From Alteromonas macleodii (GTDB lineage Bacteria; Pseudomonadota; Gammaproteobacteria; Enterobacterales; Alteromonadaceae), in contig NZ_LR812090.1 in NCBI RefSeq assembly GCF_903772925.1, positions 996,629 through 1,060,628 on the forward strand: DNA of 64,000 bases, in the 5' to 3' direction. The notes under the pieces were generated by a model. It was not told where the DNA came from and ran no database searches. It worked only from the letters and a program-made list of their open reading frames with translations. This document shows positions 26,412 through 36,914 of the stretch, in pieces. Positions within the stretch are counted from its first letter, which is position 1; every line of letters starts with the position of its first letter. A program made the translations under genes and the position numbers.

Positions 26412-27259
26412 GTAAGCTGGGCCAAGCTTCAGGTATCCCACAAAAGGGCCTGTCAGATGATGCAATAGAGCGTCTAGAAATGCAGTTTAGTGAAAAAGCC
26501 AATGTTGAAGAACAAGATAGCGCGAGCTCTCTTCACTTACCTGTTTTATACCAAGATGAGCATATCATTGCGATAAATAAGCCCCCAGGCTTGCTAGTGC
26601 ACAGGAGTCCTATAGATAGGCATGAAACCGTTTTTGCGGTGCAGACGCTTAGAGATCAAATCGGCAAGCACGTATTTCCAGCTCATCGCTTAGATAGACC
26701 TACATCAGGTGTGTTGGTGTTTAGTTTTAGCTCAGAAATAGCGGCAAAGCTAGGTAAACAACTGATGGATAAGCAGGTGGCTAAGGTATATCACGCTGTG
26801 GTTAGAGGCTTCGTCAACCATACCGGCTTTATTGATTATGCCCTTAAGTACCGTTATGACAAAATTGCAGACAAACACAAAAGGCCACAGCAAGCTCCCC
26901 AGCCAGCGTCCACCATGTATGAGTCACTAGCAAAGTTTGAATTGCCCGAGCCTGTAGGTAGATATCAAAGTGCTAGATATTCGTTAGTAAAACTTTCTCC
27001 CAGTACCGGGCGTAAGCACCAGCTTCGAAGGCACATGGTACACATTCGTCACCCCATTATTGGCGATACAACTCACGGCGATGGGAAGCAAAACAAATTC
27101 GCTAAACAGCACTTTAATTTTAATAATTTGGCCTTAAGTTGTACTCATATGGGCTTTTCTCATCCTGTTAGCGGTAAATGGATAACGATTAATGGTGAGA
27201 TGCACAATGAAATGCAACAATTCGTAAACAGGTTAAAACCGTTTAGCTTGATAAGATAG
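26408..27259 (+). CDS. truC: tRNA pseudouridine(65) synthase TruC
   Basis: TruC isomerises U65 of certain tRNAs to pseudouridine. The 283-aa protein has a 40-residue N-terminal extension and then an RluA-type catalytic domain: INKPPGLLVHRS (about residues 58-69), the catalytic Asp in HRLDRPTSGVLVF (about 96-108), and SPSTGRKHQLRRHMVHI (about 198-214). The ATG overlaps the yqcC stop. E. coli TruC is about 260 aa, so the true start could be further in, but no better-supported start was found. Confidence 0.92.
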   Translation: MSKLGQASGIPQKGLSDDAIERLEMQFSEKANVEEQDSASSLHLPVLYQDEHIIAINKPPGLLVHRSPIDRHETVFAVQTLRDQIGKHVFPAHRLDRPTSGVLVFSFSSEIAAKLGKQLMDKQVAKVYHAVVRGFVNHTGFIDYALKYRYDKIADKHKRPQQAPQPASTMYESLAKFELPEPVGRYQSARYSLVKLSPSTGRKHQLRRHMVHIRHPIIGDTTHGDGKQNKFAKQHFNFNNLALSCTHMGFSHPVSGKWITINGEMHNEMQQFVNRLKPFSLIR

Positions 27260-27312
27260 AAATACTTTCCGCCTGTCGACATGGGCGACGATCATTGGTT
27301 TAAGAGGTAAAA

Positions 27313-27762
27313 ATGGCAACATTGAAAATTATTGCGGGTACAGTATACGGTAACGCGCAACACGTAGCTGAGCAGGTGGAAGAAAATTTAGCTGAGCAGG
27401 GAGTAGATTGTTCACTCGAAAGCGACCCATCAGTAGCCGATTTTACTGATGCTGACGCACTGTTAATTATCACCTCAACGACAGGTCAGGGCGATGTTCC
27501 ACCTAACCTAGAGTTTGTGTTTTCAGATTTAAAAGACGAATCACCGATGCTAACGGGTAAGCCTTTCGCTGTTGCAGCGCTAGGTGATAGTAGCTATGGC
27601 GAAAGCTTTTGTGGAGCAGGTAAACAATTCCAAGAGTTACTTACTGAACTGCAAGGTAACGCGGTTACTAATATGTTAGAAGTTGATGCTATTGAAACCC
27701 TAGAGCCAGAAAAAGACGTGGTAGAGTGGGTTAACACCATCAAGGACAAGCTTTTGTCTTAA
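27313..27762 (+). CDS. Flavodoxin-like protein (YqcA/MioC type)
   Basis: A 149-aa short-chain flavodoxin, the same length as E. coli YqcA. The FMN phosphate loop is visible as AGTVYGNAQHVA (residues 8-19), with STTGQGDVPPN (about 56-66) and LGDSSYGESFCGAGKQF (about 95-111) forming the isoalloxazine loops. It would carry electrons in the cytoplasm; its partner is unknown. GAGGT precedes the ATG. It follows truC by 53 bases, as in E. coli, and is followed by a strong terminator. Confidence 0.9.
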   Translation: MATLKIIAGTVYGNAQHVAEQVEENLAEQGVDCSLESDPSVADFTDADALLIITSTTGQGDVPPNLEFVFSDLKDESPMLTGKPFAVAALGDSSYGESFCGAGKQFQELLTELQGNAVTNMLEVDAIETLEPEKDVVEWVNTIKDKLLS

Positions 27763-27792
27763 GGGTTGATGGCTTATTGGTTAAAAATAGAA

Positions 27793-27817
27793 AGAGGCGC
27801 TAAGGCGCCTCTTTTTT
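27793..27817. terminator. Terminator between the flavodoxin gene and dapD
   Basis: A perfect 8-bp stem AGAGGCGC / GCGCCTCT with a TAAG loop has T-rich sequence on both strands, suiting the convergent genes on either side. Confidence 0.92.
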
Positions 27818-27857
27818 ATATGCGAACGTCGTTAGTTACCTAACGATGCATAAATTT

Positions 27858-28682
27858 TTATTCAACACCGCGAAGTAGAGCGTTAATACCTACTTTAGCG
27901 CGGGTTTTCGCATCAACTTTTTTCACGATGATTGCTGCGTATAGGCTGTATTTGCCATCTGCGCTAGGTAGGTTACCCGCAACAACCACAGAGCCCGCTG
28001 GTACACGGCCGTAGTGAACTTCACCGGTCTCACGATCATAGATACGCGTGCTCTGACCGATATAAACGCCCATTGAAATCACTGAGCCTTCTTCAACGAT
28101 AACACCTTCTACGATTTCAGAACGCGCACCGATAAAACAGTTGTCTTCAATAATGGTTGGGTTTGCTTGAAGTGGCTCTAATACGCCACCGATGCCTACA
28201 CCACCAGAAAGGTGAACATTTTTACCAATCTGCGCACACGAGCCTACTGTAGCCCACGTATCAACCATAGTGCCTTCATCAACAAATGCACCAATGTTTA
28301 CGTACGAAGGCATAACAACTGCGTTTTTGCCCACAAAAGTACCCGTGCGTACAGCAGCTGGTGGAACAATGCGCGCACCGTCAGCGGCAAATTGCTCAGC
28401 GGTGTAGTTGGTGTACTTAAGAGGAACCTTGTCATAAAACTTGCTCTCTGCGCCTTCAATAACATCATTGTTGTGAAGACGGAAGAAAAGTAGAACCGCT
28501 TTTTTCAGCCACTGGTGTACTACCCATTCGCCAGCAATTTTTTCTGCAACGCGGCCTTTTCCGCTATTAAGTAGGTCGATAGCTTGCGCTACCGCATCTC
28601 TTACTTCATCAGGTGCTGATGACGGGCTAATGCTGTCGCGATTTTCGAAGGCGTCTTCAATAATGGCTTTCAATTCATTCAT
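27858..28682 (-). CDS. dapD: Tetrahydrodipicolinate N-succinyltransferase
   Basis: DapD transfers succinyl from succinyl-CoA to tetrahydrodipicolinate in lysine and peptidoglycan precursor synthesis. The 274-aa protein equals the family length. It has an N-terminal helical domain, a left-handed beta-helix of hexapeptide repeats (about residues 105-220, for example [21 protein letters not shown]) and the C-terminal [15 protein letters not shown] segment. The ATG overlaps the glnD stop by four bases, as glnD-dapD are neighbours in E. coli and relatives. Confidence 0.97.
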   Translation of the reverse strand: MNELKAIIEDAFENRDSISPSSAPDEVRDAVAQAIDLLNSGKGRVAEKIAGEWVVHQWLKKAVLLFFRLHNNDVIEGAESKFYDKVPLKYTNYTAEQFAADGARIVPPAAVRTGTFVGKNAVVMPSYVNIGAFVDEGTMVDTWATVGSCAQIGKNVHLSGGVGIGGVLEPLQANPTIIEDNCFIGARSEIVEGVIVEEGSVISMGVYIGQSTRIYDRETGEVHYGRVPAGSVVVAGNLPSADGKYSLYAAIIVKKVDAKTRAKVGINALLRGVE

Positions 28683-31330
28683 GGTATTGTGATATCTTCA
28701 AGTTGGTCGAGTTTGAACAGGATACGCTTTTTAAGGTTTACCTGTTGTTCTTGGGTTAATGCGATGCCAGCTTCATTGCTGACGATAAAAATGTCTTCGG
28801 CTCGCTCGCCAATGGTGGCTATCTTTGCAAGCTTAAGTGTCATATTAGTATCAACGAATGCATGACCAATTTTAGCTAAAATGCCCGGTGCGTCTAGGGC
28901 TTCTAACTCGATAAGCGTGGCTTCATCGTTGATATTGAAAAAACGAACCTTGGTTGGCACGTCTAACTGTTTCATTTGGCGCGGTAACTTTCGTTTGTTT
29001 TCGTGAGAGCGTCCCGGCTTTTCTAATTGGGCAGAAATGGCATTCTCAATAGAAGCAATGCGCGACTCTGAGCTTATACGACTGCCGTCGTTTTCAAGAA
29101 TAAGCATGCTGTCAAATACATAGCCATCTCTGGTCACGGTTACGTGAGCATCGTGGATAGAGCAATTGCGACTATCTAAAACCGACGCTACTTGAGCGAA
29201 CAAGGCCTTTCTATCTTTGCCATACACAAAAACTTCAGTGCCGCCTTTGGAACTGTTGTCGTTCGCTTTTACCAATAGTCCGTTGTGTTCAGGTGTCAGC
29301 CATTCACCTTGTGCTTTAATAATTTCATCTGTATGCCACGCAATTTGAGTCGGCTTGAAGCGAACAAAATAGTCGTCATCAAAACGAGCCCACAGTGCAT
29401 CTATTGCATTAGTATCGATAGCGCGCTCTTGCAGTATTTGTCGAGCTTGATGTTTGTGAGTGGTTACTCGCTCGTTGAGTGTAACCTGACACTGTAGTCC
29501 ATTATCTAACGCTTTTTGCGTCATTAAATACAGTTCGCGAAGCAAAGACGCTTTCCAATCATTCCAGAGGTTATCGTTAGTGGCGCGAATATCGGCAAGG
29601 GTCAACGTATAAAGTAAATTAAGGTGGTTATGGCTTCTTACCGCCCCAGCAAACTCACTAATTACATCGGGATCGTAAATGTCGCGGCGTTGGGCAACCA
29701 CTGACATAAGCAGGTGGTTTTCTACTAGCCATGCAATCAGTTCTGCATCTTTACTTGGAACGTCGTGCTGTGCACAGAACTTAGCGACATCTTGCGCGCC
29801 TAGAGTGGAGTGGTCGCCATTACGACCTTTCGCGATGTCGTGAAAAATTGCAGCAATGTAGAGTATTTCAGGTTTGTCTAGGTTGCGGCAAATTCGGCCG
29901 CAGCGTGGAAAATCTTTGTTCTCTTTCGAGAAAAAGTAGTTTACATGCTTTACTAATCGATGAGTGTGTTCGTCCACCGTATAGGCATGAAACAAGTCAA
30001 ACTGCATCATACCTACAATGGTATCCCACTCTGGAAGGTAGGCTTGTAAAATACCGTACTGGTGCATAATGTCCCAACCGAAATCAAAAAATTCAGGTTG
30101 CTTCATTAATCGCATAAATTTTTCGCGGCACAGAGGGCGCTCTACGTAATATTCTGCCTCAAAGGCCCGGTGAGCGTTACGCAATTGTCGAATACAAATA
30201 GTACTTAAGCCTTTTACTTCTGGCGTGTTTGCCACCAAATGTAAAAAGTCTAAAATTGCTTCCGGTGATGAAAATACGGTTTCGTGACGTGGCGAAATCA
30301 TATTGTCGAGCAGTTCAAAATCTTCGTTTATGATTACGCTTTTTTGCACGCTTTGATTCAGCATGTCGTACTTGAAGCGTTGTAGTAACATTTGGTTCAG
30401 TTCAGAGACGCGCGCTACAGTGCGGAAAAAGTCACGCATCATTTTTTCCACAGACGCCTTACCTTCTTCACCGTATCCCATCATTTGTGCAACATCGGGT
30501 TGATAGTCGAAAAGCAGTCGGTTTTCGCTTCTGCCAGCAACCAAGTGAAGCGCACAACGCATTTTCCACAGGTGCATACGACAGGCGATTAACTCACTGT
30601 GTTCTTGCTCGGTGAAGTAACCGTGACCCACCAAGTTCCACCCGTCATACTCTTTAAAGTGCTTTTTCGCTACCCAACCGATAGATTGGATGTCTCGCAA
30701 GCATCCTGGGTTTTCTTTAATGTTTGGTTCAAGATTGTAAGCGGTGCCGTTAAATTTGGCGTGGCGCTTTTTTTGCTCGTCATATTTAGCCGAGAAGAAA
30801 GATTTACTCGACCATGAATTGCGACCGTTTACCTCATCCCACAGTTTGTCGAATGTAGTTTCACTTCCACAAAGCAGACGGCTTTCAACGAGATTTGTCG
30901 CAATTGTAATATCGTCTTTCGCCAGTTTAACCGTTTCTTTAATTGTGCGTACCGACTGTCCAACATCTAACTTGATATCCCATAAAAGGGTGATGAACAT
31001 GCCAATTTTTTCTTGCACTTCAGGCTTTAGCTTTTTCTTGCTGACAATGAGTAAATCGATGTCTGAATGAGGCTGCAAATGGCCGCGACCGTATCCGCCC
31101 ACCGCGCAAAGGGAAAGCTCGTCCACGGTATCTAAGCCGTAAAGTTGCCAAAGGTGACAAAGCAATGCGTCGACAAACTGCGCACGACCAGTAACGAGCT
31201 GATTGACTGGCGTAGCGTCGAAAGACTCTGTTATCCATGTATAACTGGCTTCCACGCATGATTTAATGACGGGAATTTCATCAACAGAGTTAATTGTGTC
31301 GATATTCTTTATCAGTGATTGCAGCGTCAA
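28679..31330 (-). CDS. glnD: Bifunctional uridylyltransferase/uridylyl-removing enzyme GlnD
   Basis: GlnD senses glutamine and adds or removes UMP on PII proteins, controlling nitrogen assimilation. The 883-aa protein shows, in order, the nucleotidyltransferase motif [17 protein letters not shown] (about residues 83-99), an HD domain with [13 protein letters not shown] (about 510-522), and two C-terminal ACT domains (about 700-880). It matches E. coli GlnD in architecture and length (890). It is cotranscribed with dapD; map lies upstream with its own terminator between. Confidence 0.97.
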   Translation of the reverse strand: MTLQSLIKNIDTINSVDEIPVIKSCVEASYTWITESFDATPVNQLVTGRAQFVDALLCHLWQLYGLDTVDELSLCAVGGYGRGHLQPHSDIDLLIVSKKKLKPEVQEKIGMFITLLWDIKLDVGQSVRTIKETVKLAKDDITIATNLVESRLLCGSETTFDKLWDEVNGRNSWSSKSFFSAKYDEQKKRHAKFNGTAYNLEPNIKENPGCLRDIQSIGWVAKKHFKEYDGWNLVGHGYFTEQEHSELIACRMHLWKMRCALHLVAGRSENRLLFDYQPDVAQMMGYGEEGKASVEKMMRDFFRTVARVSELNQMLLQRFKYDMLNQSVQKSVIINEDFELLDNMISPRHETVFSSPEAILDFLHLVANTPEVKGLSTICIRQLRNAHRAFEAEYYVERPLCREKFMRLMKQPEFFDFGWDIMHQYGILQAYLPEWDTIVGMMQFDLFHAYTVDEHTHRLVKHVNYFFSKENKDFPRCGRICRNLDKPEILYIAAIFHDIAKGRNGDHSTLGAQDVAKFCAQHDVPSKDAELIAWLVENHLLMSVVAQRRDIYDPDVISEFAGAVRSHNHLNLLYTLTLADIRATNDNLWNDWKASLLRELYLMTQKALDNGLQCQVTLNERVTTHKHQARQILQERAIDTNAIDALWARFDDDYFVRFKPTQIAWHTDEIIKAQGEWLTPEHNGLLVKANDNSSKGGTEVFVYGKDRKALFAQVASVLDSRNCSIHDAHVTVTRDGYVFDSMLILENDGSRISSESRIASIENAISAQLEKPGRSHENKRKLPRQMKQLDVPTKVRFFNINDEATLIELEALDAPGILAKIGHAFVDTNMTLKLAKIATIGERAEDIFIVSNEAGIALTQEQQVNLKKRILFKLDQLEDITIP

Positions 31331-31544
31331 AATGCACCTTTGAAATAGACTTCTATTAAAACGCTAAGAACAATAGCATGAATTGATAGTAGTTCGCAGT
31401 AGCAAATTTATGCATAAGTTAGGTTGAATTGTGAATATTTATGGTTTTTTGTTATAGGTGTGTAGCCCGTTAAATAGGGTCTTTGTATGAGGATGAAAAA
31501 TAAAGATTTAGTATGCGGTTTTAAATGAGGTAAAGGGGCAAACA

Positions 31545-31571
31545 AAGCGGCTGTTTGCTTAACAGCCGCAA
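31545..31571 (-). terminator. Terminator of map
   Basis: A perfect 9-bp stem GCGGCTGTT / AACAGCCGC with a TGCTT loop is followed on the minus strand by TTTGTTTG. It lies just past the map stop and separates it from glnD. The rest of the 249-base map-glnD gap shows nothing else. Confidence 0.8.
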
Positions 31572-31579
31572 TGTAAAAG

Positions 31580-32374
31580 CTATCCGTGTGAAATAACACG
31601 CTCTAGGCTTTCTTCCTCACGCAGCGTTAGAATTTCAACACCGGTCTCGGTAACTAAAAGAGTGTGTTCCCACTGAGCACTTAAACTTCTATCTTTGGTT
31701 ACAACAGTCCATTGATCTGGCAAAACTTTTGAGTAACGTTTGCCTGCGTTAACCATAGGTTCGATGGTGAAGCACATTCCAGGCTCTAAAACGTCACCTG
31801 TACCAGGCTTTCCATAATGAACAATTTGCGGCTCTTCGTGGAAGCTTGCACCAATACCGTGACCACAGTATTCGCGTACTATTGAATAGTTATGCGCTTC
31901 AGCATGGGTTTGACAAATATGACCAATGTCGCCGAGACGCATGCCCGGCTTCACTTGTTCAATTGCTTTATATAGGCACTCTTGAGTAACGCGAATAAGG
32001 CGCTCGGCAAGAATAGATGGCTTACCCACAACGAACATCTTCGAAGTATCGCCGTGATAACCGTCTTTTATAACAGTTACGTCGATGTTGATAATGTCAC
32101 CGTCTTTTAGCTTCTTGTCAGAAGGAATGCCGTGACATATACAATGGTTCACCGACGTACAGATAGACTTTGGAAATGGTGGGTGACCATAGTTTAATGG
32201 AGCGGGCACTGCCTTTTGCTCGTTTACTATATAGTCGTGACAAATAGTATTCAGTTCATCGGTGGTTACGCCTTTTTTCACATAAGGCCCGATCATAGTA
32301 AGTACTTCGGCAGCCAGTTTACCGGCTACGCGCATTTTTTCGATTTCTTCTGGGGTTTTGATAATAGCTGTCAC
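31580..32374 (-). CDS. map: Methionine aminopeptidase, type I
   Basis: Map removes the initiator methionine from new proteins. From GTG 32374 the product is 264 aa and begins MTAIIKTPEEIEKM, aligning without gaps to E. coli Map (264 aa); GAGAGG lies four bases upstream. A TTG 12 bases earlier is possible but less likely. Metal ligands are visible in INIDVTVIKDGYHGDTSK (two Asp), GHGIGASFHEEP (His) and FTIEPMV (Glu), with a final Glu in the WEHTLLVTE segment. It is divergent from rpsB, the widespread arrangement in proteobacteria. Confidence 0.97.
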   Translation of the reverse strand: MTAIIKTPEEIEKMRVAGKLAAEVLTMIGPYVKKGVTTDELNTICHDYIVNEQKAVPAPLNYGHPPFPKSICTSVNHCICHGIPSDKKLKDGDIINIDVTVIKDGYHGDTSKMFVVGKPSILAERLIRVTQECLYKAIEQVKPGMRLGDIGHICQTHAEAHNYSIVREYCGHGIGASFHEEPQIVHYGKPGTGDVLEPGMCFTIEPMVNAGKRYSKVLPDQWTVVTKDRSLSAQWEHTLLVTETGVEILTLREEESLERVISHG

Positions 32375-32429
32375 AGCGCCTCTCAAATCGTTTGAAACTA
32401 GTTTGGTGAAGAATTTAAATTACTTACGC

Positions 32430-32438
32430 AGTATAACA
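32430..32438 (-). promoter_or_regulatory. Candidate extended -10 promoter for map
   Basis: On the minus strand TGTTATACT forms a TGn-TATACT extended -10 about 55 bases upstream of the map start. No clear -35 is needed for this class. Confidence 0.4.
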
Positions 32439-32576
32439 CTATTCAGGTCATTCTTAGTAAGGTGCTGATATTAAAGGTATTTAATTGATGATTCTTAAGG
32501 CTGATAGCAATGGGGTGGGTAGTCTTAATAAAGGTTAGCAAAAATACTTAAAAGCCGGGCTTTTTAACGTTAAAAC

Positions 32577-32605
32577 TTGAGGCTGTGATGGTATTGTGGT
32601 ATAAA
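32577..32605 (+). promoter_or_regulatory. rpsB promoter
   Basis: TTGAGG (32577-32582) and TATAAA (32600-32605) are exactly 17 bases apart, followed by a GC-rich GCGCGCGCC stretch that could be a stringent discriminator. Transcription would start near 32612, giving a leader of about 175 bases. Confidence 0.75.
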
Positions 32606-32611
32606 GCGCGC

Positions 32612-32785
32612 GCCCTGACGGAAAGCTCATTTTGCTATGTGCATTAAGCACCGTTTTAGAGGGTAAATTTATTTTATTAAAACACACATATACCGACACT
32701 TCGTATCGGGGTGTTCAGTTCAACGCAGGTTGGCCTGAATCGATACAAGGGGTATATGGAGGCCTAACCCCAAGAGGAAAATAAA
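32612..32785 (+). promoter_or_regulatory. rpsB 5' leader, candidate S2 autoregulatory element
   Basis: The leader is about 175 bases with several hairpins, including CCGA/TCGG near 32692-32708 and GGGGT (32749-32753) pairing with ACCCC (32767-32771) just before the ribosome-binding site AGAGG. In E. coli the rpsB-tsf leader, from the same map-rpsB gap (the t44/tff RNA region), binds S2 and represses translation. Equivalence here is inferred from position and structure only. Confidence 0.5.
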
Positions 32786-33517
32786 ATGGCTAATGTTTCT
32801 ATGCGTGACATGCTGAAAGCAGGTGTGCATTTCGGTCACCAAACTCGTTACTGGAACCCAAAGATGAAGCCTTTCATCTTCGGTGCTCGTAATAAAGTTC
32901 ATATCATCAACCTTGAAAAAACGGTTCCACTTTTCAACAACGCACTTAACTACCTTTCAGGTGTTGCGTCTAAGAAAGGTAAAATCCTATTCGTTGGTAC
33001 TAAGCGCGCCGCTGGCGAAGCAGTAAAAGACGCTGCTCTTAAGTGCGACCAGTACTACGTAAACAAGCGTTGGTTAGGTGGTATGCTGACTAACTGGAAA
33101 ACAGTACGTCAGTCAATCAAGCGTCTTAAAGATCTAGAGCAACAAGCTCAAGACGGTACGTTTGAGAAGCTAACTAAGAAAGAAGCACTTATGCTTCAGC
33201 GCGAAATGGACAAGCTTGAAAACAGCCTTGGCGGTATCAAAGACATGGGCGGTCTTCCAGACGCAATCTTTGTTATCGACGCAGATCACGAGCACATTGC
33301 TGTAACAGAAGCTCGTAACCTAGGTATTCCTGTTGTTGGTGTTGTTGATACTAACTCTAACCCAGACGGTGTTGATTACATCATTCCTGGTAACGACGAT
33401 GCTATCCGCGCTATCCAACTTTACTTGGATGCTGCTGCAAACGCTATCAACTCAGGTCGCGAAAGCAACCTTGAAGTACAAGCTGAGCAAGACGACTTCG
33501 TAGAAGCGGCAGAGTAA
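32786..33517 (+). CDS. rpsB: 30S ribosomal protein S2
   Basis: S2 binds the 30S subunit near the head-body junction. The 243-aa protein begins with the family pattern [20 protein letters not shown] (residues 6-25) and includes [11 protein letters not shown] and [19 protein letters not shown]; it ends in an acidic tail. Length and sequence leave no doubt. It heads the rpsB-tsf unit and shows strong codon bias (GTA/GGT/CGT-rich) typical of highly expressed genes. Confidence 0.98.
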   Translation: MANVSMRDMLKAGVHFGHQTRYWNPKMKPFIFGARNKVHIINLEKTVPLFNNALNYLSGVASKKGKILFVGTKRAAGEAVKDAALKCDQYYVNKRWLGGMLTNWKTVRQSIKRLKDLEQQAQDGTFEKLTKKEALMLQREMDKLENSLGGIKDMGGLPDAIFVIDADHEHIAVTEARNLGIPVVGVVDTNSNPDGVDYIIPGNDDAIRAIQLYLDAAANAINSGRESNLEVQAEQDDFVEAAE

Positions 33518-33560
33518 TTCTGATTGCTTACTGTCATATCTAGATAATATGGCGGTACTA

Positions 33561-33600
33561 CAATACGAAACGTATTGAGAGGGGCGATATCGCCCCTTTT
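33561..33600 (+). terminator. Tandem hairpins between rpsB and tsf (attenuator)
   Basis: A perfect 7-bp hairpin CAATACG-AAA-CGTATTG (33561-33577) is followed by the strong hairpin AGGGGCGAT/ATCGCCCCT and TTTT (33580-33600). They likely cause partial termination so that S2 and EF-Ts are made at different levels. Confidence 0.75.
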
Positions 33601-33638
33601 ACCTAACGAATTTATATTTAATGCTGAGGAATTGAAAA

Positions 33639-34511
33639 ATGGCAGTGACTGCAGCACTAGTTAAAGAACTGCGCGAACGTACTGGCGCAGGTATGCTGGA
33701 TTGTAAAAAAGCCCTGGTTGAAACGGATGGTGACATTGAGTTAGCCATTGAAAACATGCGTAAATCAGGTCAAGCGAAAGCGGCTAAAAAAGCAGGCCGT
33801 ATCGCAGCTGAAGGTGTTATCCTTACTAAAGTTGAAGGTGGTCGCGCGACCATGCTTGAACTAAACTGTGAAACTGACTTCGTAGCACGTGACGAAGGTT
33901 TCCTAAAGTTCGGTAACGAGCTTCTAGAAGTAGCAGCGGCTAACAACATCAACGACATCGACGCGCTTAACGATGCAGAACTTAACGGTTCTAAAGTAAG
34001 CGAAGTTCGTGACGCACTTGTTGCTAAAATCGGTGAAAACATCTCTCCTCGTCGCGTTATCAACGTTGAAGGTGAAACGCTAGGTGCATACGTACACGGC
34101 GGCCGTATTGGTGTTATCTCTATCCTTACTGGCGGCGACGAAGAGCTAGCGAAAGATATCGCAATGCACGTTGCAGCTGCTAGCCCGCAGTTTGTTAAGC
34201 CAGAGAATGTTCCGGCTGAAGTTGTAGAGAAAGAGAAAGAAATCCAAATCGAAATCGCTATTCAGTCTGGTAAGCCAGCTGAAATTGCTGAGAAAATGGT
34301 TGCAGGCCGCATGAAGAAGTTCACTGGCGAAGTGAGCTTGACTGGTCAGCCTTTCGTTAAAGATCCTTCAATCTCTGTAGCTGAGCTTCTTAAGAACAAC
34401 AGCGCAGACGTAATCAACTTCGTACGTTTCGAAGTTGGCGAAGGTATCGAGAAGAAGACTGAAGACTTCGCTGCTGAAGTAGCTGCTCAAATGGAAGCTG
34501 CTAAGAAATAA
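33639..34511 (+). CDS. tsf: Elongation factor Ts
   Basis: EF-Ts exchanges GDP for GTP on EF-Tu. The 290-aa protein has the N-terminal UBA-like domain with [16 protein letters not shown] (residues about 10-25), the [14 protein letters not shown] core motif (about 77-90) and the C-terminal dimerisation region. GAGGAA precedes the ATG. A strong terminator follows, separating tsf from pyrH. Confidence 0.98.
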   Translation: MAVTAALVKELRERTGAGMLDCKKALVETDGDIELAIENMRKSGQAKAAKKAGRIAAEGVILTKVEGGRATMLELNCETDFVARDEGFLKFGNELLEVAAANNINDIDALNDAELNGSKVSEVRDALVAKIGENISPRRVINVEGETLGAYVHGGRIGVISILTGGDEELAKDIAMHVAAASPQFVKPENVPAEVVEKEKEIQIEIAIQSGKPAEIAEKMVAGRMKKFTGEVSLTGQPFVKDPSISVAELLKNNSADVINFVRFEVGEGIEKKTEDFAAEVAAQMEAAKK

Positions 34512-34555
34512 TTGAGCGTTTATCTTTTGCATTACGCAATAGTTAGATAAACTAC

Positions 34556-34583
34556 AAAGCACCTCTTAGGAGGTGCTTTTTTA
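34556..34583 (+). terminator. Terminator after tsf
   Basis: A perfect 10-bp stem AAAGCACCTC / GAGGTGCTTT with a TTAG loop, followed by T residues. Confidence 0.93.
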
Positions 34584-34749
34584 TAGCTGCATATCTTTAG
34601 TATTGCTAATGCAGTGCGCAAGTGTGAAGCTAGGCGAGTTACAAGCGTGCGCCTGCCAAACAAACGAAAGCGCTTTGTCCTATGTTTTTTACGTCAATGC
34701 TTTATTGAAAGACATAGGACAAAACGGGTTTACGAGGACAATTCAAACT

Positions 34750-35487
34750 ATGAGTATCACACCAAAATCAGCATATCGACGCATTCTGTTAAAGCTTAGT
34801 GGTGAAGCCCTAATGGGCGAAGAAGGCTTTGGCATAGACCCTAAAGTGCTAGATAGAATGGCACAAGAAATAAAAGAGCTGGTTGAACTTGGTGTTCAAG
34901 TTGGTCTTGTTATCGGTGGTGGTAACTTGTTCCGTGGCGAAGGCCTAGCAAAAGCGGGAATGAACCGTGTTGTTGGCGACCACATGGGCATGTTGGCTAC
35001 GGTAATGAACGGCCTAGCTATGCGCGACGCGCTTCATCGTGCATTTGTAAACGCGCGTATGATGTCTGCTATCCCATTAAACGGCGTGTGCGATGCTTAC
35101 AACTGGGCAGAAGCTATTAGCCTTCTTAAGTCGGGCCGCGTTGTTATCTTTTCTGCCGGTACTGGCAACCCTTTCTTCACTACTGACTCAGCGGCTTGTT
35201 TACGCGGTATCGAAATTGAAGCCGATGCGGTACTTAAAGCCACAAAAGTAGACGGCGTATACAGCGATGACCCAGTAAAAAATCCTGAAGCGACATTGTA
35301 TGATCAATTGTCTTACCAGGAAGTATTGGAAAAAGAATTAAAAGTAATGGACTTGTCAGCTTTCACTCTAGCACGAGATCACAGCTTACCAATTCGCGTA
35401 TTCAACATGAATAAGCCGGGTTGCCTTAAGCGTGTGGTGATGGGTGAAAAAGAAGGTACCGTCATTTGCCACGCTGACAACGATTAA
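34750..35487 (+). CDS. pyrH: UMP kinase
   Basis: PyrH phosphorylates UMP to UDP, feeding all pyrimidine nucleotides. From ATG 34750 (GAGGA upstream) the product is 245 aa and begins near [21 protein letters not shown], the family N-terminus; the frame is open to 34573, but the extra 59 codons do not resemble PyrH and lie inside the tsf terminator and pyrH promoter region. Amino-acid-kinase motifs include [17 protein letters not shown] and [14 protein letters not shown]. It begins the pyrH-frr-uppS-cdsA series. Confidence 0.97.
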   Translation: MSITPKSAYRRILLKLSGEALMGEEGFGIDPKVLDRMAQEIKELVELGVQVGLVIGGGNLFRGEGLAKAGMNRVVGDHMGMLATVMNGLAMRDALHRAFVNARMMSAIPLNGVCDAYNWAEAISLLKSGRVVIFSAGTGNPFFTTDSAACLRGIEIEADAVLKATKVDGVYSDDPVKNPEATLYDQLSYQEVLEKELKVMDLSAFTLARDHSLPIRVFNMNKPGCLKRVVMGEKEGTVICHADND

Positions 35488-35510
35488 TTAAGAACAATAG
35501 GATACAAAAC

Positions 35511-36068
35511 GTGATTGATGAAATTGAATTAGATGCGCAAGAGCGCATGGAAAAAAGCCTAGTTTCTCTAAAAGGCCAATTCAGCAAAATTCGCACTGGT
35601 CGTGCGCATCCAAGCCTTCTAGATGGCATCATGGTACCTTATTACGGTGTAGACACGCCGCTAAAGCAAGTCGCTAACGTAGTTGCGGAAGACAGCCGTA
35701 CTCTAGCGTTAACTGTTTTTGATAAAAGCGCTATCCAAGCGGTTGAAAAAGCAATTATGCAGTCTGATCTGGGGTTAAACCCAATGAGTGCAGGCGGTTC
35801 AATTCGCATTCCTTTACCTCCTCTAACGGAAGAGCGTCGTAAAGACCTTATCCGCGTTGTTCGCAATGAAGCGGAAGGTGGTCGTGTCGCTATCCGTAAC
35901 ATCCGTCGTGACGCGAACGGTGACATCAAAGATCTTCTTAAAGAAAAAGAAATCAGTGAAGATGAGAGCCGCGCTGCTGAAGAGAACATTCAATCTATTA
36001 CTAACGATTTCATTAAGAAAGTTGACAGCATGCTTGCTGACAAAGAAAAAGAACTAATGGAAGTATAA
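35511..36068 (+). CDS. frr: Ribosome recycling factor
   Basis: Frr splits post-termination ribosomes with EF-G. The 185-aa protein has the three-helix-bundle pattern, with [21 protein letters not shown] (residues about 27-47) and [13 protein letters not shown] (about 104-116). It starts at GTG, with AGGA nine bases upstream. It lies 23 bases after pyrH and 9 before uppS, in the conserved order. Confidence 0.98.
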   Translation: MIDEIELDAQERMEKSLVSLKGQFSKIRTGRAHPSLLDGIMVPYYGVDTPLKQVANVVAEDSRTLALTVFDKSAIQAVEKAIMQSDLGLNPMSAGGSIRIPLPPLTEERRKDLIRVVRNEAEGGRVAIRNIRRDANGDIKDLLKEKEISEDESRAAEENIQSITNDFIKKVDSMLADKEKELMEV

Positions 36069-36077
36069 GTAAGTATT

Positions 36078-36860
36078 ATGATTGGAAAGCGTTTAAGCGC
36101 AGCCAAATCGACAAAAGCAGAGGTGCCAGCAGAATCTGCTGGCCCGAAGCACGTTGCAATCATTATGGATGGCAATGGTCGATGGGCGCAAAAGAAAGGG
36201 AAAATTCGTACCTTTGGTCATAAAGCCGGGGTAGAGTCTGTTCGTTCTGTTGTGCGCTTTGCACGTCAAAACGGTATTGAATCACTTACGCTATTCGCGT
36301 TTTCAAGTGAGAACTGGAAACGTCCTGAGGAAGAAGTCAGCGTCCTTATGGAGTTGTTTAATCTCGTCCTCAATAGTGAAGCAAAACGCTTACACAAAAA
36401 TGGTGTACGCTTGCAGGTTATTGGTGATGTTGAGGCTTTCGACGCCAAGCTAGTCGAAAAAATTCGCAAAGCTGAAGACATGACCAAAGACAACAAAGAT
36501 TTGGTCTTAAATATCGCAGCAAACTATGGCGGTAGATGGGACATCGTAAATGCGGCCAAGCAACTCGCATCGCAGGTTAAAAGCGGCGAGCTTGATGTAG
36601 ATAACATCAGTGAAGAAGCTCTTGGTTCGCACATTTCTACAGCTAACCTTCCAGAGTTAGATCTTCTTATTCGCACTGGTGGCGAGCACCGAATTAGTAA
36701 TTTCTTACTATGGCAGTGTGCCTATGCCGAATTGTATTTCACCGATGTACTATGGCCCGACTTCAATGAAGACGTGTTTCAATTAGCCGTAGACGATTTC
36801 AATGTTCGTCAAAGAAGATTCGGTCTAACCGGTGAACAGGTAGTCACAGCCGATGGTTAA
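36078..36860 (+). CDS. uppS: Undecaprenyl diphosphate synthase
   Basis: UppS extends farnesyl diphosphate with eight isopentenyl units to make the C55 carrier for peptidoglycan and surface glycans, including the WecA pathway. The 260-aa protein has HVAIIMDGNGRWA (residues about 25-37) with the catalytic Asp, FAFSSENWKRP, and DLLIRTGGEHRISNFLLWQ (about 192-210). The first 20 residues are a variable extension. It sits between frr and cdsA in the standard order. Confidence 0.97.
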   Translation: MIGKRLSAAKSTKAEVPAESAGPKHVAIIMDGNGRWAQKKGKIRTFGHKAGVESVRSVVRFARQNGIESLTLFAFSSENWKRPEEEVSVLMELFNLVLNSEAKRLHKNGVRLQVIGDVEAFDAKLVEKIRKAEDMTKDNKDLVLNIAANYGGRWDIVNAAKQLASQVKSGELDVDNISEEALGSHISTANLPELDLLIRTGGEHRISNFLLWQCAYAELYFTDVLWPDFNEDVFQLAVDDFNVRQRRFGLTGEQVVTADG

Positions 36861-36914
36861 TACCATGCAGGCAATTATCAGGCTAGCCCTGGTAACCAAA
36901 GCCAAGGGCAAATT

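Noticed and set aside
34573-34749. Upstream extension of pyrH by 59 codons
   Set aside because: The added residues do not resemble UMP kinases, part of them lies in the tsf terminator, and ATG 34750 has a proper GAGGA and matches the family start.
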